Shown here: positions 22,085-33,663 of the stretch, one piece after another
Numbering within the stretch: the stretch's first letter is position 1
How the letters are laid out: every line of letters begins with the position of its first letter
Origin: Cantharellus purpuraceus
Lineage: Eukaryota; Basidiomycota; Agaricomycetes; Cantharellales; Hydnaceae
DNA length: 64,000 nucleotides
Direction: 5' to 3'
Assembly: GCA_025174535.1 (NCBI GenBank)
Contig: JALBUN010000026.1
Span: 62,001-126,000, forward strand
Notes under the pieces: model-generated
Database searches by the model: none
The model's input: only the letters and a program-made list of their open reading frames with translations
What the model was told of the DNA's origin: nothing
Made by a program: the position numbers and the translations under genes

Positions 22085-23515
22085 TGTTTTGGAACCCGCA
22101 AAATTATGGTGTTAGGGCAAACTCTAAATCACCACAATTCCATGAATGAACAGCTGAGAAGAATATCAAAACCTGCTGCAGCACAACTCCAGAAACAATT
22201 TAACATTTGTACTTTGGTTACAATCCATTGTAATGGTCAATGCAGACGATACGCAGGAAGGTAATTCGTTTCTTAGCAGTAGGGAATGAATAAAGACTTC
22301 CAGAGTCTAGAGTTCACGGACGCTTAGGGGTCCAGATATTCCAAAAAGAGGGGAATGCACTTAGAGGCTAGAGGAAGTAGGTGGATGAATCCAACCATCC
22401 AACCAGTGACACTCTGAAGCGGGTAACAGCAATGTGTGAAGTAGTCTAGCAACTGCTTCACACAAGTTCAAGATTCTAATGCTCTGCAAAGGCAGTACAC
22501 ACTAGTAACTTAAACAAGAGCACTAATGGCAGGACTATTGACAGACAATCTCACCCTGTAGATTCGTAGTCACACAAGGTAGATACTACACTCACGCCCA
22601 AAGCAGGACAATCACTACTTTGAGTGCAATCGAATACAGTTACACAACTGTAAGCCACCCTTGAACTGGACAATCAACAGTTACTGAGATATAGAGGATG
22701 ACACTGTATGTCACTCTAGTCACACTGATGTGCAAATGATGGGGTAGAAATGGTTATTTATTTCAGAGGCAGAATGGGCTCCTTTTATATTGTATTTACA
22801 GGAGCTGACTAATACTACTGGAAAATTCTACCTATTAATAGATGGAAACTACTGGAAGCTAGTGGAATATGTGAGAAGGGAGTGGAAGTTTCCTAGCCAA
22901 TGAGCTGCTTGGATTTGCTCTGACTCATGGCATGAGTCATGGATGGAGTCATAGTGTGACTCAGAGCAGGAGTCATGGTATGAGTCATGGAAGGAGTCAT
23001 AGCATGAGTCATGGCAGGAGTCATTGCATGAGTCACCATTACTCAAATAACTCGGTCAATACTTTGTTTCCCAGGCTGATTAGCACAGCTATGGGTAGGC
23101 ACAGCTTCTATTGAACTCTCCACTGAAAATGGAGTCAGGAGGTGCAGTGGTGGCGAAGATATTGAGCATTTACTGGCAGTGATGACCAGATTGAGTCGGA
23201 GATTGAAATGAGTCATGTGATTGAAAATGAGTCAGTTGTCCCGGTGACTCCGGCTGACTTTGGGGCTGCTGACATCTGCGAAGGTTTGTGGGTCCATGTG
23301 GGTCCCAAAACTTCGCCCAGCAGAACAATAAGTTTGTAGACTCATTTCTGCATGGAAAATTCCCAAAAAAATATGAAAAAATAGAGAATATTTGAATGGC
23401 CCTGAATCCAGAGAAAGCAGCAGATATATGCTGATATTTTAAGGCCATCAAGCAGAATTGTACAGTTTCGGGACTTTAAACAAGATCTTTTTTAAGGAAA
23501 ACCAGTTCCCATACA
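22085..23515 (-). repeat. LTR E, inverted, 1.43 kb
   Basis: Read on the minus strand it starts TGTATGGGAAC and ends GGTTCCAAAACA, matching the solo LTR E at 31053-32470 at both ends and over long internal stretches. The flanks are CTGGA and ATGCC, so no target duplication remains. One side is gypsy A2 and the other is the kinase pseudogene, which suggests that recombination between LTR E copies joined unrelated loci. It carries a copy-specific array of TGASTCA motifs. Confidence 0.8.
22919..23038. repeat. Array of TGASTCA motifs
   Basis: Within about 120 bp I count six exact TGACTCA or TGAGTCA heptamers and four GGAGTCA near-copies, arranged as an imperfect repeat of roughly 12 or 24 bp. Two further heptamers lie near 23212 and 23230. 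TGASTCA is the known core site of Gcn4/AP-1 bZIP factors. Whether it is bound here is unknown. Confidence 0.7.
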
Positions 23516-25650
23516 ATGCCCGAAGCTTTGGTAACTGCCACGGCAGTTGGCCATCGCCCCTTCATAAAGATCATGTCACACACCAATGGTGAGTCCGATG
23601 CCCAAGGTTGCGCCCCTCCCTGCATGTTGATTTCCATCCACACAACTCATTCAATACCGAGATTCAGCATTGGGATCAAGCATGGGGAACACATAGCAGG
23701 ATCTGGCGTCCATTACACCGCAGCCGGAGCCTCTGCCCAGCCTCAGTCATAGCAACTCGCAACAGCAGATGCAGTCTCAGCCCTCATCCCGTGGTCAGCA
23801 TCAACAGAGTCCTACTGCTCTGGAAGTGCATCATATGCATTTGAATGGGGCAGGGTACCATGCACATGCAAATGGAGGACAAGCTGGTGGTGCTGCTGTG
23901 GCAAAAGGAAAGATGTGGGGGATGGGGGCGGAGGTTGTGGGGGATGTTGATCGCGATTTGGGTGGGTTGGGCTCATTGGGTGAGGTGGGAGTGCGTGAGA
24001 AGGATGCCAGAAAGACGAAGCCTCCCCCAGCTCCCGTGAAAGTCAATGGAGCCAAGAACTTCACTGTGCGCAACATGTTTTTTCTTCTTTTCTTTTTGGC
24101 GGTGCATGACTCATATGGCTTTTGTCGTTGTGTAGGTGAACAGGAAGACATATGACAAGCTCAATATGATTGGCAAGGGTGGATTGTCGAAGGTGTATCG
24201 CGTCATTACTCCCTTGAACAAGATATATGCCCTCAAATGGGTGAGTCTTGACCGGATGGACCAGGGGACAATGCAGGCAAGTCGTTGTGTTGAGTGGGAC
24301 TCGACCATCATGAATCATCTTCACTGTGAACACGTCGATTGGACGGGAACGAGTGTATCATTCAACTTGTAGAAAGCGAGGTCCGAGGTGGGAGTAATGG
24401 CCACCTGATGCTCGTATGTATACCTTATTCGTGGACTGTATGGGGGAGACTCAAGTTGCTGGCTAGGTGATGGAGTGCGGGGAGGTGGATCTAGCCAGGC
24501 TAATAGCTGCGAAACAAAGTAGGTCACTGGATATGGTGTGGGTTTCCTACCATTGGAAGCAGGTATGATACTATCCCATCTGAAGGCTGGAATGTAACCT
24601 GATATGTTGCTCCGTTCAGATGCTCAAGGCCATACATGTCATTCATGAAGAGAAGATCGTCTATTCTAATCTGAAACCTGCCAACTTTGTTCTCATGAAA
24701 GGCGAGCTCAAGTTAATTGACTTTGGGATTGCGAATACGATTGCAAATAATACGGCAAACCTTCAGAGAGATCATCAGGTATAACAGATATATTAGGGCT
24801 GTGTAAGCAAGTTGTTTTTGGCGATGCATTTGTTTATTAGATTGGCATGGTCAACTATATGAGCCCAGAATCCATCGAGGTGCGGTGCTATTGCATGGTG
24901 TTTCAATGATGGCTGAGATTCTCACTTGCGTGTAGGTGGCAGAAGGGAATTCTTGACTAAAGGTATGCAGCCACGTGCGACTTTGGAAATCTGTCTATCT
25001 CATGGCTTGTTTCTCAGGTCGGCCGCCCAAGTGATGTCTGGTCCCTGGGCTGCATTCTCTATCAAATGATCTATGGGACTCCGCCATTTCATCAATTCTC
25101 CATGTTCCAGAAGATGTGCACCATTGTTGATCCGAACAACATAATTGAGTTTCCTGAAGAGGCTATATCTATTGTGCTACAACCACGAGGTGCTGTCTGT
25201 GGGACAAATGGCAACGGGCCAGTACCTCCAAAAAAGATATATCATCTGGTGAAGGCTGTTCCACTGGAGGTGATTGAGAGCCTGAAGAGTTGTTTGATGA
25301 AAACCCCCAAGGAGCAGGAGACCATACCGCAGCTGCTAATAGTGGGATGGCTGCATCCCAAGGGAAGGATGGGAGAATTGAGTGAGTGGTCAGATGTTGT
25401 GTATGATTGGATTCTGAGTATTTGAAAAGGCTTGTCTCCCAACGAGGTGGTGATTGACTGTGATCTGCTGAAGCAGGTTGTCACGTGGGTGATCAGCGTT
25501 GGCCTGACGATGGGTATGCCAAAGGAGGGAGAGGAGTTTGAGGAGCCGCTTTCGGTATGATTTTTTTTTTGTTCTGCTGTTGTATTTTTGTCTGGCTGAT
25601 TCCTTGTGCCAATAGCAAACTTTGATGCAACTCCAGTTGTGCACATGAAA
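23516..25650 (+). pseudogene. Mps1/TTK-like spindle-checkpoint kinase, degraded
   Basis: Spliced exons give the Mps1 signature order: VNRKTYDKLNMIGKGGLSKV (glycine loop, 24136), ALKWVSLD (VAIK-type lysine), the segment EVRGGSNGHLMLV, MECGEVDLARL (24470), a catalytic loop near 24660, LIDFGIAN (DFG), GMVNYMSPESIE (24845) and GRPSDVWSLGC (25022). Introns of about 50-90 bp fit GT-AG, for example 24066-24135. Mps1 phosphorylates kinetochore proteins in the spindle checkpoint. Lesions: the catalytic-loop Asp is Asn (AAT at 24668-24670); TGA occurs at 24954 and 25423 and an in-frame TAG lies upstream near 23690; and the segment between the VAIK lysine and IIQLV does not read. The 5' part ends at LTR E. 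Confidence 0.75.
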
Positions 25651-27384
25651 ACGATGAGGTTCAAGTTACGTGTAAGGGTATTTTACTGTACATAGTACAA
25701 AGGTATTATTCACCTTTGGTGTGAAATTTTTGGTATCTTGCTGTTTGACAGTCCATCCTGACGCATGTTCTCCTGCAGCAATGGTAGCATGGACTTGCTT
25801 CTGGTCATTCCATCGTACTGCTGTCGTTGCTATTATTCCCGCTCATTCCCATGTTTTCTTGTCTTCCCCTCATGATCTCTGCACATACACCAGCAGTATT
25901 GGTTTCCTTTTTCTCTCAGTTTCCACAATCCATCCCTTCCCCCCCCTACACATACAATGCATGATGACTTTCGTTTCCTTCTCTATTCTTTGACCATCGT
26001 ATGGTGACATTGATTAATATACCATTTTTCTAAATGAGTCCTGAAAAGGCTAAGTGGCTGCGGCACAGCTTACCCAATGACCCCGATCAACAACATATGT
26101 CACATGTCACATTTGATGTCAAACCTGGCTGGCCTGACTATAAAGAGCAACTAAAAAGTAAATTCCTAGTATGATACAAGCAGTTTTACATCCTCCTCGA
26201 AACAGCTAATTGGCATGGGAATGATATCATGATATCAATGTATAGGTCCTACCACCTCAAGTTTTGACTTCATGCAAGGGCTCTGTGAGTTTTCTGTTGA
26301 AGTCCACACGAGCCTGAAGACCATGACCAGTGTGGTGAGCGCACCTCAGAACCAGCAAATCCAATTGTGACACACTCTTCATCCTCGTTGAACACGTCGA
26401 ATGCACGTGTGAGCTCTTGAAGCGTCATTCCACGCTTTCCCAATCCCCCATCACATGGTATGTTTTGGACAACGATTCTAAGGGGGTATTCTCTGCCCCT
26501 GAGGAGCAATGCTGTACTCGCTGTGGGTTAGAGGGAACATGTGAGGACTGGGATGCTTGATAGCTCAACATGAAAGGCGTCATAAACCGCATGAAAGGTG
26601 GAGAGAGGTAGCCAGGTACTCTATATATCACCGGTGATTCAATGCCCCTCGTGCCACACATCAGCCTCACCATCGAGTTTGCACCCACCGAGCATGGCGG
26701 ACATCCCACGTGCTGGGTGCGTGAGTTCAGAGTCTGAGGTACCTGCACCCGCCCCCCTTGCACCTGCCGCACTCACACCTGCCCCCTCCAGCCCATCCAC
26801 CACCCAGGGCAGGCCAGAATCAATCCGACTCACACTTTGCTCCCTCTGGCCCACACTTGTGCCCTCTTCAGCCCTCACTCGTGTCCACACTCACACCCCT
26901 GCACTCACACCCCCTCCACCCCACACTTGCATCTGACTCCTGCCCATGCCTCCTCTAGCCCACACTCGCACCCCCTCTAGCCCACACCCCCTTCAGCCTG
27001 CATGCGTGCCTGCTGACGTGCACTGTGCTGTCCCTGCCACCCAGTCTGTCCCCCGCCAGCATCCACCCCGGTGACGGTGCATATGGTGTGCCCCACGGCG
27101 ACAGGGACAACTACCGCCACCATGATGACGGCCCGGAGGAGGGCACTAGCGCCTGTACTCGCACCTGCTGCACTCACACCTGCACACTAGCGCCCACATT
27201 CGCACCTGCCATACTTGCCCCTGCCCCGCACATGCAACATGTATTTAGTAAAATAATTCTTTAGTTTTTTGTTTTTTTTTTAGCAAAGTGTTATTTAGAG
27301 ATTTAATAAGATTTAATTAAGTTGACAAACCCTAAGGACAAATGGAAAATAAAAATGACATGAGAGAGATTTTAACCTTCAACC
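25651..27384. other. Intergenic region, one unassigned minus-strand frame
   Basis: No gene can be assigned with confidence. A minus-strand frame at about 26509-26270 could start at an intron acceptor (CCCACAG near 26520) and has a compact, non-repetitive sequence (IVVQNIPCDGG, TLQELTRAFDVF), but I see no partner exons. C-rich simple repeats fill 26740-27240. Confidence 0.4.
26740..27240. repeat. C-rich CACACC/CTGCCCC low-complexity repeat
   Basis: Interspersed units such as ACTCACACC, CACCTGCC and AGCCCACAC recur irregularly on the plus strand. Long apparent frames across it are proline-, threonine- and histidine-rich products of the repeat and not genes. Confidence 0.7.
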
Positions 27385-27928
27385 TGTTACACACTAGGTC
27401 GATTGGGGTCAGAGATTGGGTCAGAGTTCGGGTTGGAGGTTGGGTTGGAGGTTGGGTTGGAGGTTGGGTCAGAGTCAGAGCATGTCATGGGGGTCGGGAC
27501 GGACTTGGCTTCAGCTTATGTGCTGCGCCCTCACTAATACTGGCTGAGATTTCAGAGGCAGTGCGACTTAGAGAGTTAGGGTTGGACTTAGGAACTAGGT
27601 GTGATTTGATATTTGAACTGGGGAATGAAGCCCCCAGTCAGGCAACTTAAATACATATTTTGAAATCTAATAATAATTACTCTGGTGATGGGTCTCTGAG
27701 GCCAACGGCCTTACATGAGTATGTCTGAGTCCCATGGGGATGGATGTCTGGGTTCCTATGGTGATGCTGATGCATCAATTGGAACCGGAGACGGATGGGT
27801 GGAATCAGCGGTGACAAATGGACAGGTAGATGGAGATGGCGGTTTCCAAATGGAGTATAGATTTCATATGCGTGGGGATCTGAGTGGATTGGACGGGGAT
27901 CTGGACGTTAATGAATATAGTCATAACA
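27385..27928 (-). repeat. 3' LTR of gypsy A4
   Basis: Plus-strand ends are TGTTACACACTAGG and CATAACA, matching LTR A in inverse orientation. It contains an expanded run of the GGTTGGAGGTTG-type 12-bp repeat near 27415-27475. The 5 bp outside (CAACC, 27380-27384) have no partner because the 5' end of A4 is missing. Confidence 0.9.
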
Positions 27929-28030
27929 GTATCTCCCCATTTAAGGCCGAGCCCCTGAGGCCTCATGTCCATGGATTGAATAGGTGAGATGGTTGGGTGC
28001 AGTCGGAGTTATACTGGGGGTCTGGAGACA

Positions 28031-28037
28031 TATAAAA
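28031..28037 (+). promoter_or_regulatory. TATA box upstream of the gypsy A4 antisense gene
   Basis: TATAAAA lies 103 bp inside the LTR boundary and 31 bp upstream of the ATG pair at 28068 and 28071 that opens the antisense frame. This is the only good TATA box in the short interval between the LTR and the antisense gene. Confidence 0.45.
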
Positions 28038-28067
28038 GGAGGGGCATGATTGAGGTCTTATCCTCAA

Positions 28068-29778
28068 TGATGTCAAACCCTTTGGCAAGCATGAGCGTGG
28101 CCAAGCTTGAGCAGCTGCTCTTGGCCCAATGGAAGGAAGAGGAGGAGGAGTGGAAACGGAAAGAGGAAGGAGGAGGAAGAGCGGAGATGGAAGGAGGAGG
28201 AGGCAGAGCGGAGGCATAAGGAGGAGGAGGAGGTGGAGCGGAGATGGAAGGAGGAGGAGGCAGAGCGGAGATGGAAGGAGGAGGAGGAGGCAGAACAGAG
28301 GAGGCAGGAGGAGGAGGAGCAGAGGTGGAAAGAGGCGGTGGAGGCGGAGCGGAGGCGGAAGGAGGAGGAGGCAAAAGCTAAGAGAGCTCGCAGGGTAAAG
28401 GAACTTGCGGCAGTGATGGAGGCTGCGAGACTGAAGGAAGTGGAGGAGCAGGCGCATGAGCTAGAGGCCACCATGGAGGTAGAGGAGGTGACTGGGGCAG
28501 GGGGAACCAGCCACCCAGAAAGTCCAAGTGTGCCAATATGGACAGGGACCCCGGAAGTCGCCATTATTTCCATTACGCGGTCGGAGACAACTCACCCAAC
28601 AACTGTCACTGCGGTTGACTTGCCATTACGTCCGCAGGTACAGCCATTGTTTGGGTTGGGTGCAGCTGAGGAAGATGAAGCGGCGGAGGCGGAGAGAGCG
28701 GAGGTGGAGGCGGACCCTGATGCCAATATGGAGCTTGACGCAAATGCGGAACCCGAGGCGGGTGTGGATGTTGGAATGGATGCGGAGCCGGATCTGACTT
28801 CGAATTGTTTCAAGGAAATGGGTTGGGTAGCCACAGTTGAGGCTCGCAAGAGGGCAGAGTTCTATGCTGTGACCACCAAGAAAAACCTTGACGTCGCGGT
28901 CTTTTCATTGAAGGCATACCTGAGTGCGGATACAGAGAAGCAGGAGGCAGACCGGAGGGTCATATGGTGTAAGGCAGAGAGTCGCGTTTTGGCGACCCGT
29001 AAGAAGGAGCTGCGTGTCACGAGGTCAGCGATCCAGCTTTGCAAGCACGAGATAGAGAAGGCGGCAGCGGAACAACAGGACAAGGAGGAGGAGAGGGAAC
29101 ATTTGGAGGCCGCAGCGAGAAGGGGCGGATCACCCAAGGCTCTGGCTCCAGCGGAGCCATTTGGCGGACCCGGCGTAACTTGTGACTTGTGTCGTGATGT
29201 GGGCATGGAGTGCGTGTGGCCTACCGGCCCAACTTGCCGCCTTTGGTCCTGTGATCGTTGTTGGGGTCGGAAAGGGGTGTAGGATCGATGGGAAGTTCAA
29301 TCCCCGGAGTCAGAGTGTCAAGCCCCGACTAGTGGTACAAGGAGGGGTAGAGAAAGAATCAGAAGGTTGTCCAACCAAAAAGCGGCGGACGGAGACAGGT
29401 GCTGTGGCAGCCGGGGGTAGCGGCGTCAGATCGGAAGGGGTGATGACCGGTGCAGGTACGGGGCGCATCTCTGTGTCCAATAGTACTGTGGGCCAGCTTA
29501 TCCGGCTGGTTAACCTGCAGTCGGAGCACCTTCGGCGGACGGAGGGGTTGCTAGTGGACTTGGTAAAAACGATGAAACGAAAAGAGGTTCTGGAGGGTCG
29601 GTGGACAGCCGAGTTACATCAGTTGTGGAAGTTCATGGCCCCTTTGGATGAGGATTCGGACATGGGAGATGATAAGGATTGGGTGTCAGATGTAGAGAGT
29701 GATGAGGAGTCGGAGATGGCATCGGAGACAGAGCCTGAGGTAGATAAGGGAAACAGGAAAAGGAAACACGATGTATAA
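28068..29778 (+). pseudogene. Antisense gene of gypsy A4: coiled-coil, Zn2Cys6-like protein
   Basis: From ATG 28068 the frame opens with MMSNPLASMSVAKLEQLLL and enters the Glu/Lys/Arg coiled coil. A slip in the repeats near 28150-28200 moves it to the frame that starts at 28107, and a 2-bp loss near 29270 relative to A1 moves it again to the frame ending at 29778. The product would be about 560 residues. The cysteine cluster at 29181-29278 keeps CX2CX6CX12CX2CX6C spacing. The C-terminus has the GQLIRLVNLQSEHL helix, an acidic stretch and a basic end. The stop lies about 150 bp from the convergent pol stop. Amino-acid conservation with A1 is high over the second helix and cysteine cluster. Function is inferred only from motifs. 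Confidence 0.75.
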
Positions 29779-29926
29779 AAGTAAAAATGAGAATGATTAT
29801 AAATTTCAGAGCGGAGAAAAATGAGGCGGAGTGATTCCTGTGGAGCTTTTGGGCAGGCATGTAATTTCCCTTGACTTGTAATAAAATGATGATGCGAAAT
29901 AATAGAATTAGCATTAGTAATCGAAC

Positions 29927-32900
29927 TTAAAGATTCATAAGGGGTCCAGGTTTGTCTGGATAAGCGGAGTGAAAGTCGGAGATGGATTTGGATGCATCAT
30001 CGAGTTCAGACGCGGAGATCCATGAGGATTCTTCATCGGTGCCTTCATATCCAGTCCATTTGACTAAGTACTGGAGCTTGCACTTGTATTGACGGTCGAT
30101 CTTCAAGTCCAGGATCTCAGAGATCTCATATTCACTGTCTCCTTTGATGATGATCGGGGGAGGTGGAGGTTGCGTGCGACTGGAGATCTTGTTCGTGGTA
30201 GCAGGTTTGAGCATTGATATATGGAAGACCAGATGAACTGCTCGGAAGTGGTCAGGGAGTCGGAGGGTGAAGGACCTGCTGCCCACGCAAGCAATGACCT
30301 CATAAGGACCTAAGTATTTCTCGGAGAGTTTCTTCGATGGGCGGGTGGTCTGGAAGTGTTCAGCCTTAACGAATACTTTGTCTCCAATTTGCAGGTCCAG
30401 AGCCGGAATGCGGTGTCGGTCTGTGGAGACTTGATATTGTTTCTGGGCATCGGAGATGGTCTCTCGGAGATGTTGGTGTAGTTGATCGAGGTTGATTACA
30501 AATTGGCGGGCTTTGGTGGAGGCAAGTTCTTTCTCAGGGTGGACGGAGATGTTTGGATGGTAGCCTTTATTAGCAAAGAACAGAGACGCCAGTAGTCGCG
30601 TTCGGCGCGTTGTTGTATGCAAACTCTGCTATTGGAAGTAGGTCAGCCCAGTTGTCTTGTTGATAGTTACAATAGATTTGGAGAGGTTCCAGGGACTGAT
30701 TCATTCATTCCATTTGTCCATCTCCTTCAGGGTGGTATCTGGAGGTGAAATGAAGCTTCATGTCAAGAGCTTTTCCTAATGTGCGGAAGAAGGAGGACAT
30801 GAACTCCGAGCCCCGATTGGACGTGACATGCGATGGGACTCCGTGTTTAGAGAATATATGGAGAATGAACAACTTAGCTAGTGAGGCGGAGGTGATGGTG
30901 TCATGCGTCAGAATAAATAGTGACTGTTTAGTGAACCTGTTGACAATCACGAGTATGGTGTCATATCCGAGTGATGGGGGGAGCTTCTCTATGAAATCCA
31001 TGGAGATGGAGTTCCATGGTTGCTCCGGGACTGGAAGTTGCTTAAGCGTTCCTGTATGGGAACCACCTTTTCCCTATCAAATTCCATTTATGCAGCACCA
31101 ATGTGCTATACTTTGCTTTTCCATTCCTAAATATCAGCATATATTTGGTGCTTGTACCTGGAATGGACTTATTCAAATATTCTCTATTTTTCCTTATTTT
31201 TCTGGAAATATTCCATGCAGAACTCAGCCCAGAATCATTTATTTCTGCTGTGCTACAGTTGTGGACCCATAGGCACCCACAAACCTTTGCACAGCCGGCT
31301 ATCCACCTTTGGACCAGGCATTCGGCCTGAATTCAAGCTCAGATGTCTCTGATCAATAAATATTCTCTAACTTGACAACCACAGCCTCTCAGGGCACTAT
31401 TTTCCGTGCAGATCATCACATGAGATGTGGCTATCCATGGCTGTCCAAACCAGTGCAGAAAACAGGGTGGACACCCTTCTTTTTGCCTGATCAGTGCCTA
31501 GTTCAGGGATCAAATCAGCTGATGGGTGATCAAATCAGGTGATTGCCTTGGAATATTCTACCCCTTTCCATAACATTCTAGCTGTTTCCTTCTATTATTA
31601 GATAGAACTTTCCAGAACCATTATTCAGCTCCTGATCAGTGTTAGTCCAGTGATCAGAACCTGTGATTGGCTTGGAATATTCTACCCCTTTCTTCCACCT
31701 TCCACAACCTTCCATCTATTAATAGTAGAATATTCCAGAAGCATTAGTCAGCCCCTGTAAATACAATATATAAGGAGGCCATTCTGCCTCTGAAATAGGA
31801 ACATATCCATCATATTCTACCCATCTTCTGCACACCAGTGTGACTAGAGTGACATACAGTGTCATCCTCTATCTCAGTAACTGTTGATTACCAGTTCAAG
31901 GATCTTTTACAGTTGTGTAACTGTACTTGATTGCACTAGTAGTGATATTCCTGCTTTGGCGTGAGTGTAGTATCTGCCTCATGTGACTACGAATCTACAG
32001 GGTGAGATTGTCTGTCAATAGTCCTGCCATTAGTGCTCTTGTTTAAGTTACTAGTGTGTACTGCCTTTGCAGAGCATTAGAAGCTTGAACTTGTGTGAAG
32101 CAGTTGCTAGACTACTTCACACATCGCTGTTACCAGCTTCTGAGTGCCACTGGTTGGATGGTTGGATTCATCCACCTACTTCCTTTAGCCTCTAAGTGCA
32201 TTCCCATCTTTTTGGAATATCTGGACCCCTAAGCGTCCGTGAACTCTAGACTCTGGAAGTCTTATTCATTTCTTGCTGCTAAGAAATGTATTACCTTTCT
32301 GCGTATAGTCTGCATTGACCAATACAAAGGATTGTAACCAAAGTACAAATGTTAAATTGTTTCTGGAGTTGTGCTGCAGCAGGGTTTGATATTCTTCTCA
32401 GCTGTTCATTCATGGAATTGTGGTGATTTAGAGTTTGCCCTAACACCATAATTTTGCAGGTTCCAAAACAGTTCTGTAGGGTTTGTGCCTTTGCGATTTT
32501 GAGTGCATACACGTAGTGCAGGAGTTACAGTAGTGTTGAATGTATTCTCACATTTTTGGCCATACATAGTCTCGTCGGATTAATCCTTGTGTGCGATTTT
32601 GCCCGAAATGGCTGGAGATCGGGTGATCATGATAATACTGCAAAACTCAGAGTCGGAGACTGTTGGCATCGGGGACGTATATCCGGCCATTGTGTCGGAG
32701 GTGTCCTTCGGGGTCAAGTGACCATTTCGGATTGAAAGGGTTGTCCAAGTGTTTAACTGCAACAGGATCAGATCGGAGAGATGAGTGGATGTCGGAGCGG
32801 AGTTGGTCGATGTCCATAATGGTGACAGCTTGGAGAGTGGGGATGCTCGTAGGGACAATGCCAGCTGCTCGTTAGTAAACACAGGATGAAAGTTGTGTGG

Positions 32901-33345
32901 GTTTACAGTGGCATAGTCGCTATTTCCCTCTTTAGGGTAGACATCCCAGCGTCTAGTTAAAGCATCGGGCTTTGCTCTGAGTCGACCAGGACGGAAACGG
33001 ATAATGAGATTGAACTGAGATAGGTACTCGGACCATTGGACCTGTCTCCGGGTGAGTAGTTTCATTGTGGAGAAGTATTCCAGGTTCTTGTGGTCCGTTA
33101 TGACATCCACCGGATCGGAGGGGCCTTCAAGGTAGTGTCTCCATATCTGGAAGGCTTCATATATGGCAAGGAGCTCTTTGTCATGGACGTCATAGTTCAG
33201 TTTGGGGGCATAAATGTATGTGAGTGAAAAGCGATCGGGTGGACTTGTCCGTCATCCAGAGAGATAATGGACAGGATTGCAGCAAGTGCATAGTCGGAGG
33301 CATCGGTCTCTAATAGGATAGGAACGACACCTCGAATGGATACTT
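29927..33345 (-). pseudogene. pol of gypsy A4 (RNase H, integrase, chromodomain)
   Basis: Read from the right: the RNase H/connection region starts near 33345-33110 ([14 protein letters not shown]), the integrase zinc-finger region ends at 32471, the LTR E insertion follows, the integrase core resumes at 31047 (MDFIEKLPPSLGYD), and the chromodomain and C-terminus end near 29927. It has fewer stops than A2. The codon at 32577-32575 is CGA where A1 has TGA (7279). A frameshift lies near 30600. Confidence 0.85.
31053..32470 (+). repeat. Solo LTR E, 1.42 kb
   Basis: The unit starts TGTATGGGAACC and ends GGTTCCAAAACA, with flanks GTTCC (31048-31052) and GTTCT (32471-32475), a 5-bp target duplication with one change. 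It splits the gypsy A4 integrase. No coding sequence is seen inside. The length is unusual for a fungal LTR; a short non-autonomous element is the alternative, but the paired inverted 12-bp ends suit an LTR. Confidence 0.85.
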
Positions 33346-33640
33346 GATGACCAAGATCTATGGGAGGTGACCTTAGGCACGGAAACAGTGCCTGTTCCAG
33401 CTAAGCCACCGCAGTGGAGCAACAGGCGATTGTGGAGTGGAAGAAGAAAGACAAGAAAGCTAGAAAGGAGATATGTCTGAGGATCTCCAATGAGTATTTG
33501 GTATACATTGATCAAACTATGACCGCACCAGAAATTTGGACCAGGCTACAGGGCATCTTTGAGTCCAGGGCAGCTGTTCAGATGATGCCTGCTCTGAATA
33601 GTCCTGTTCCCTTGTTTGTTCTAGAACAGTGCTGACTGCA
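33330..33640 (+). pseudogene. Copia gag fragment (UBN2-like)
   Basis: The plus-strand frame reads LDDQDLWEVTLG, then EWKKKDKKARKEICLRISNE and TAPEIWTRLQGIFESR. This is the capsid-like region of Ty1/copia polyproteins (UBN2/DUF4219 family). It ends near 33605, just before a stop. No other part of this element remains nearby. The two intact-length copia families here (B, C) have a different gag, so this belongs to a third family, possibly G. Confidence 0.75.
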
Positions 33641-33663
33641 CCAAGGGTCTGCTAGCAATGTAA

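Larger units (their letters stand above)
27385..33345 (-). mobile_element. Ty3/gypsy chromovirus A4 (5'-truncated, split)
   Basis: On the minus strand the order is RNase H, integrase, chromodomain, then the antisense gene (on plus) and a 3' LTR at 27385-27928. A solo LTR E (31053-32470) splits it in the integrase. The 5' end is lost at about 33345, within the RT-RNase H junction, where copia gag sequence begins. This copy shows the complete downstream arrangement of the family that A1 lacks: antisense gene followed by the 3' LTR. Confidence 0.85.

Noticed and set aside
22919..23038. Regular GAGTCA repeats considered as a CRISPR-like array
   Set aside because: The units are 12-24 bp and imperfect, with no unique spacers, in a eukaryotic LTR. 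A minisatellite explains them.
26425..26772. Minus-strand 115-codon frame
   Set aside because: It overlaps the C-rich repeat, and the more protein-like frame at 26509-26270 runs in another phase. There is no splice or family support.
27963..28573. Minus-strand Ser/Leu/Pro-rich frames opposite the A4 antisense gene
   Set aside because: Shadows of the same low-complexity repeat, inside the gypsy element with no conserved extension.
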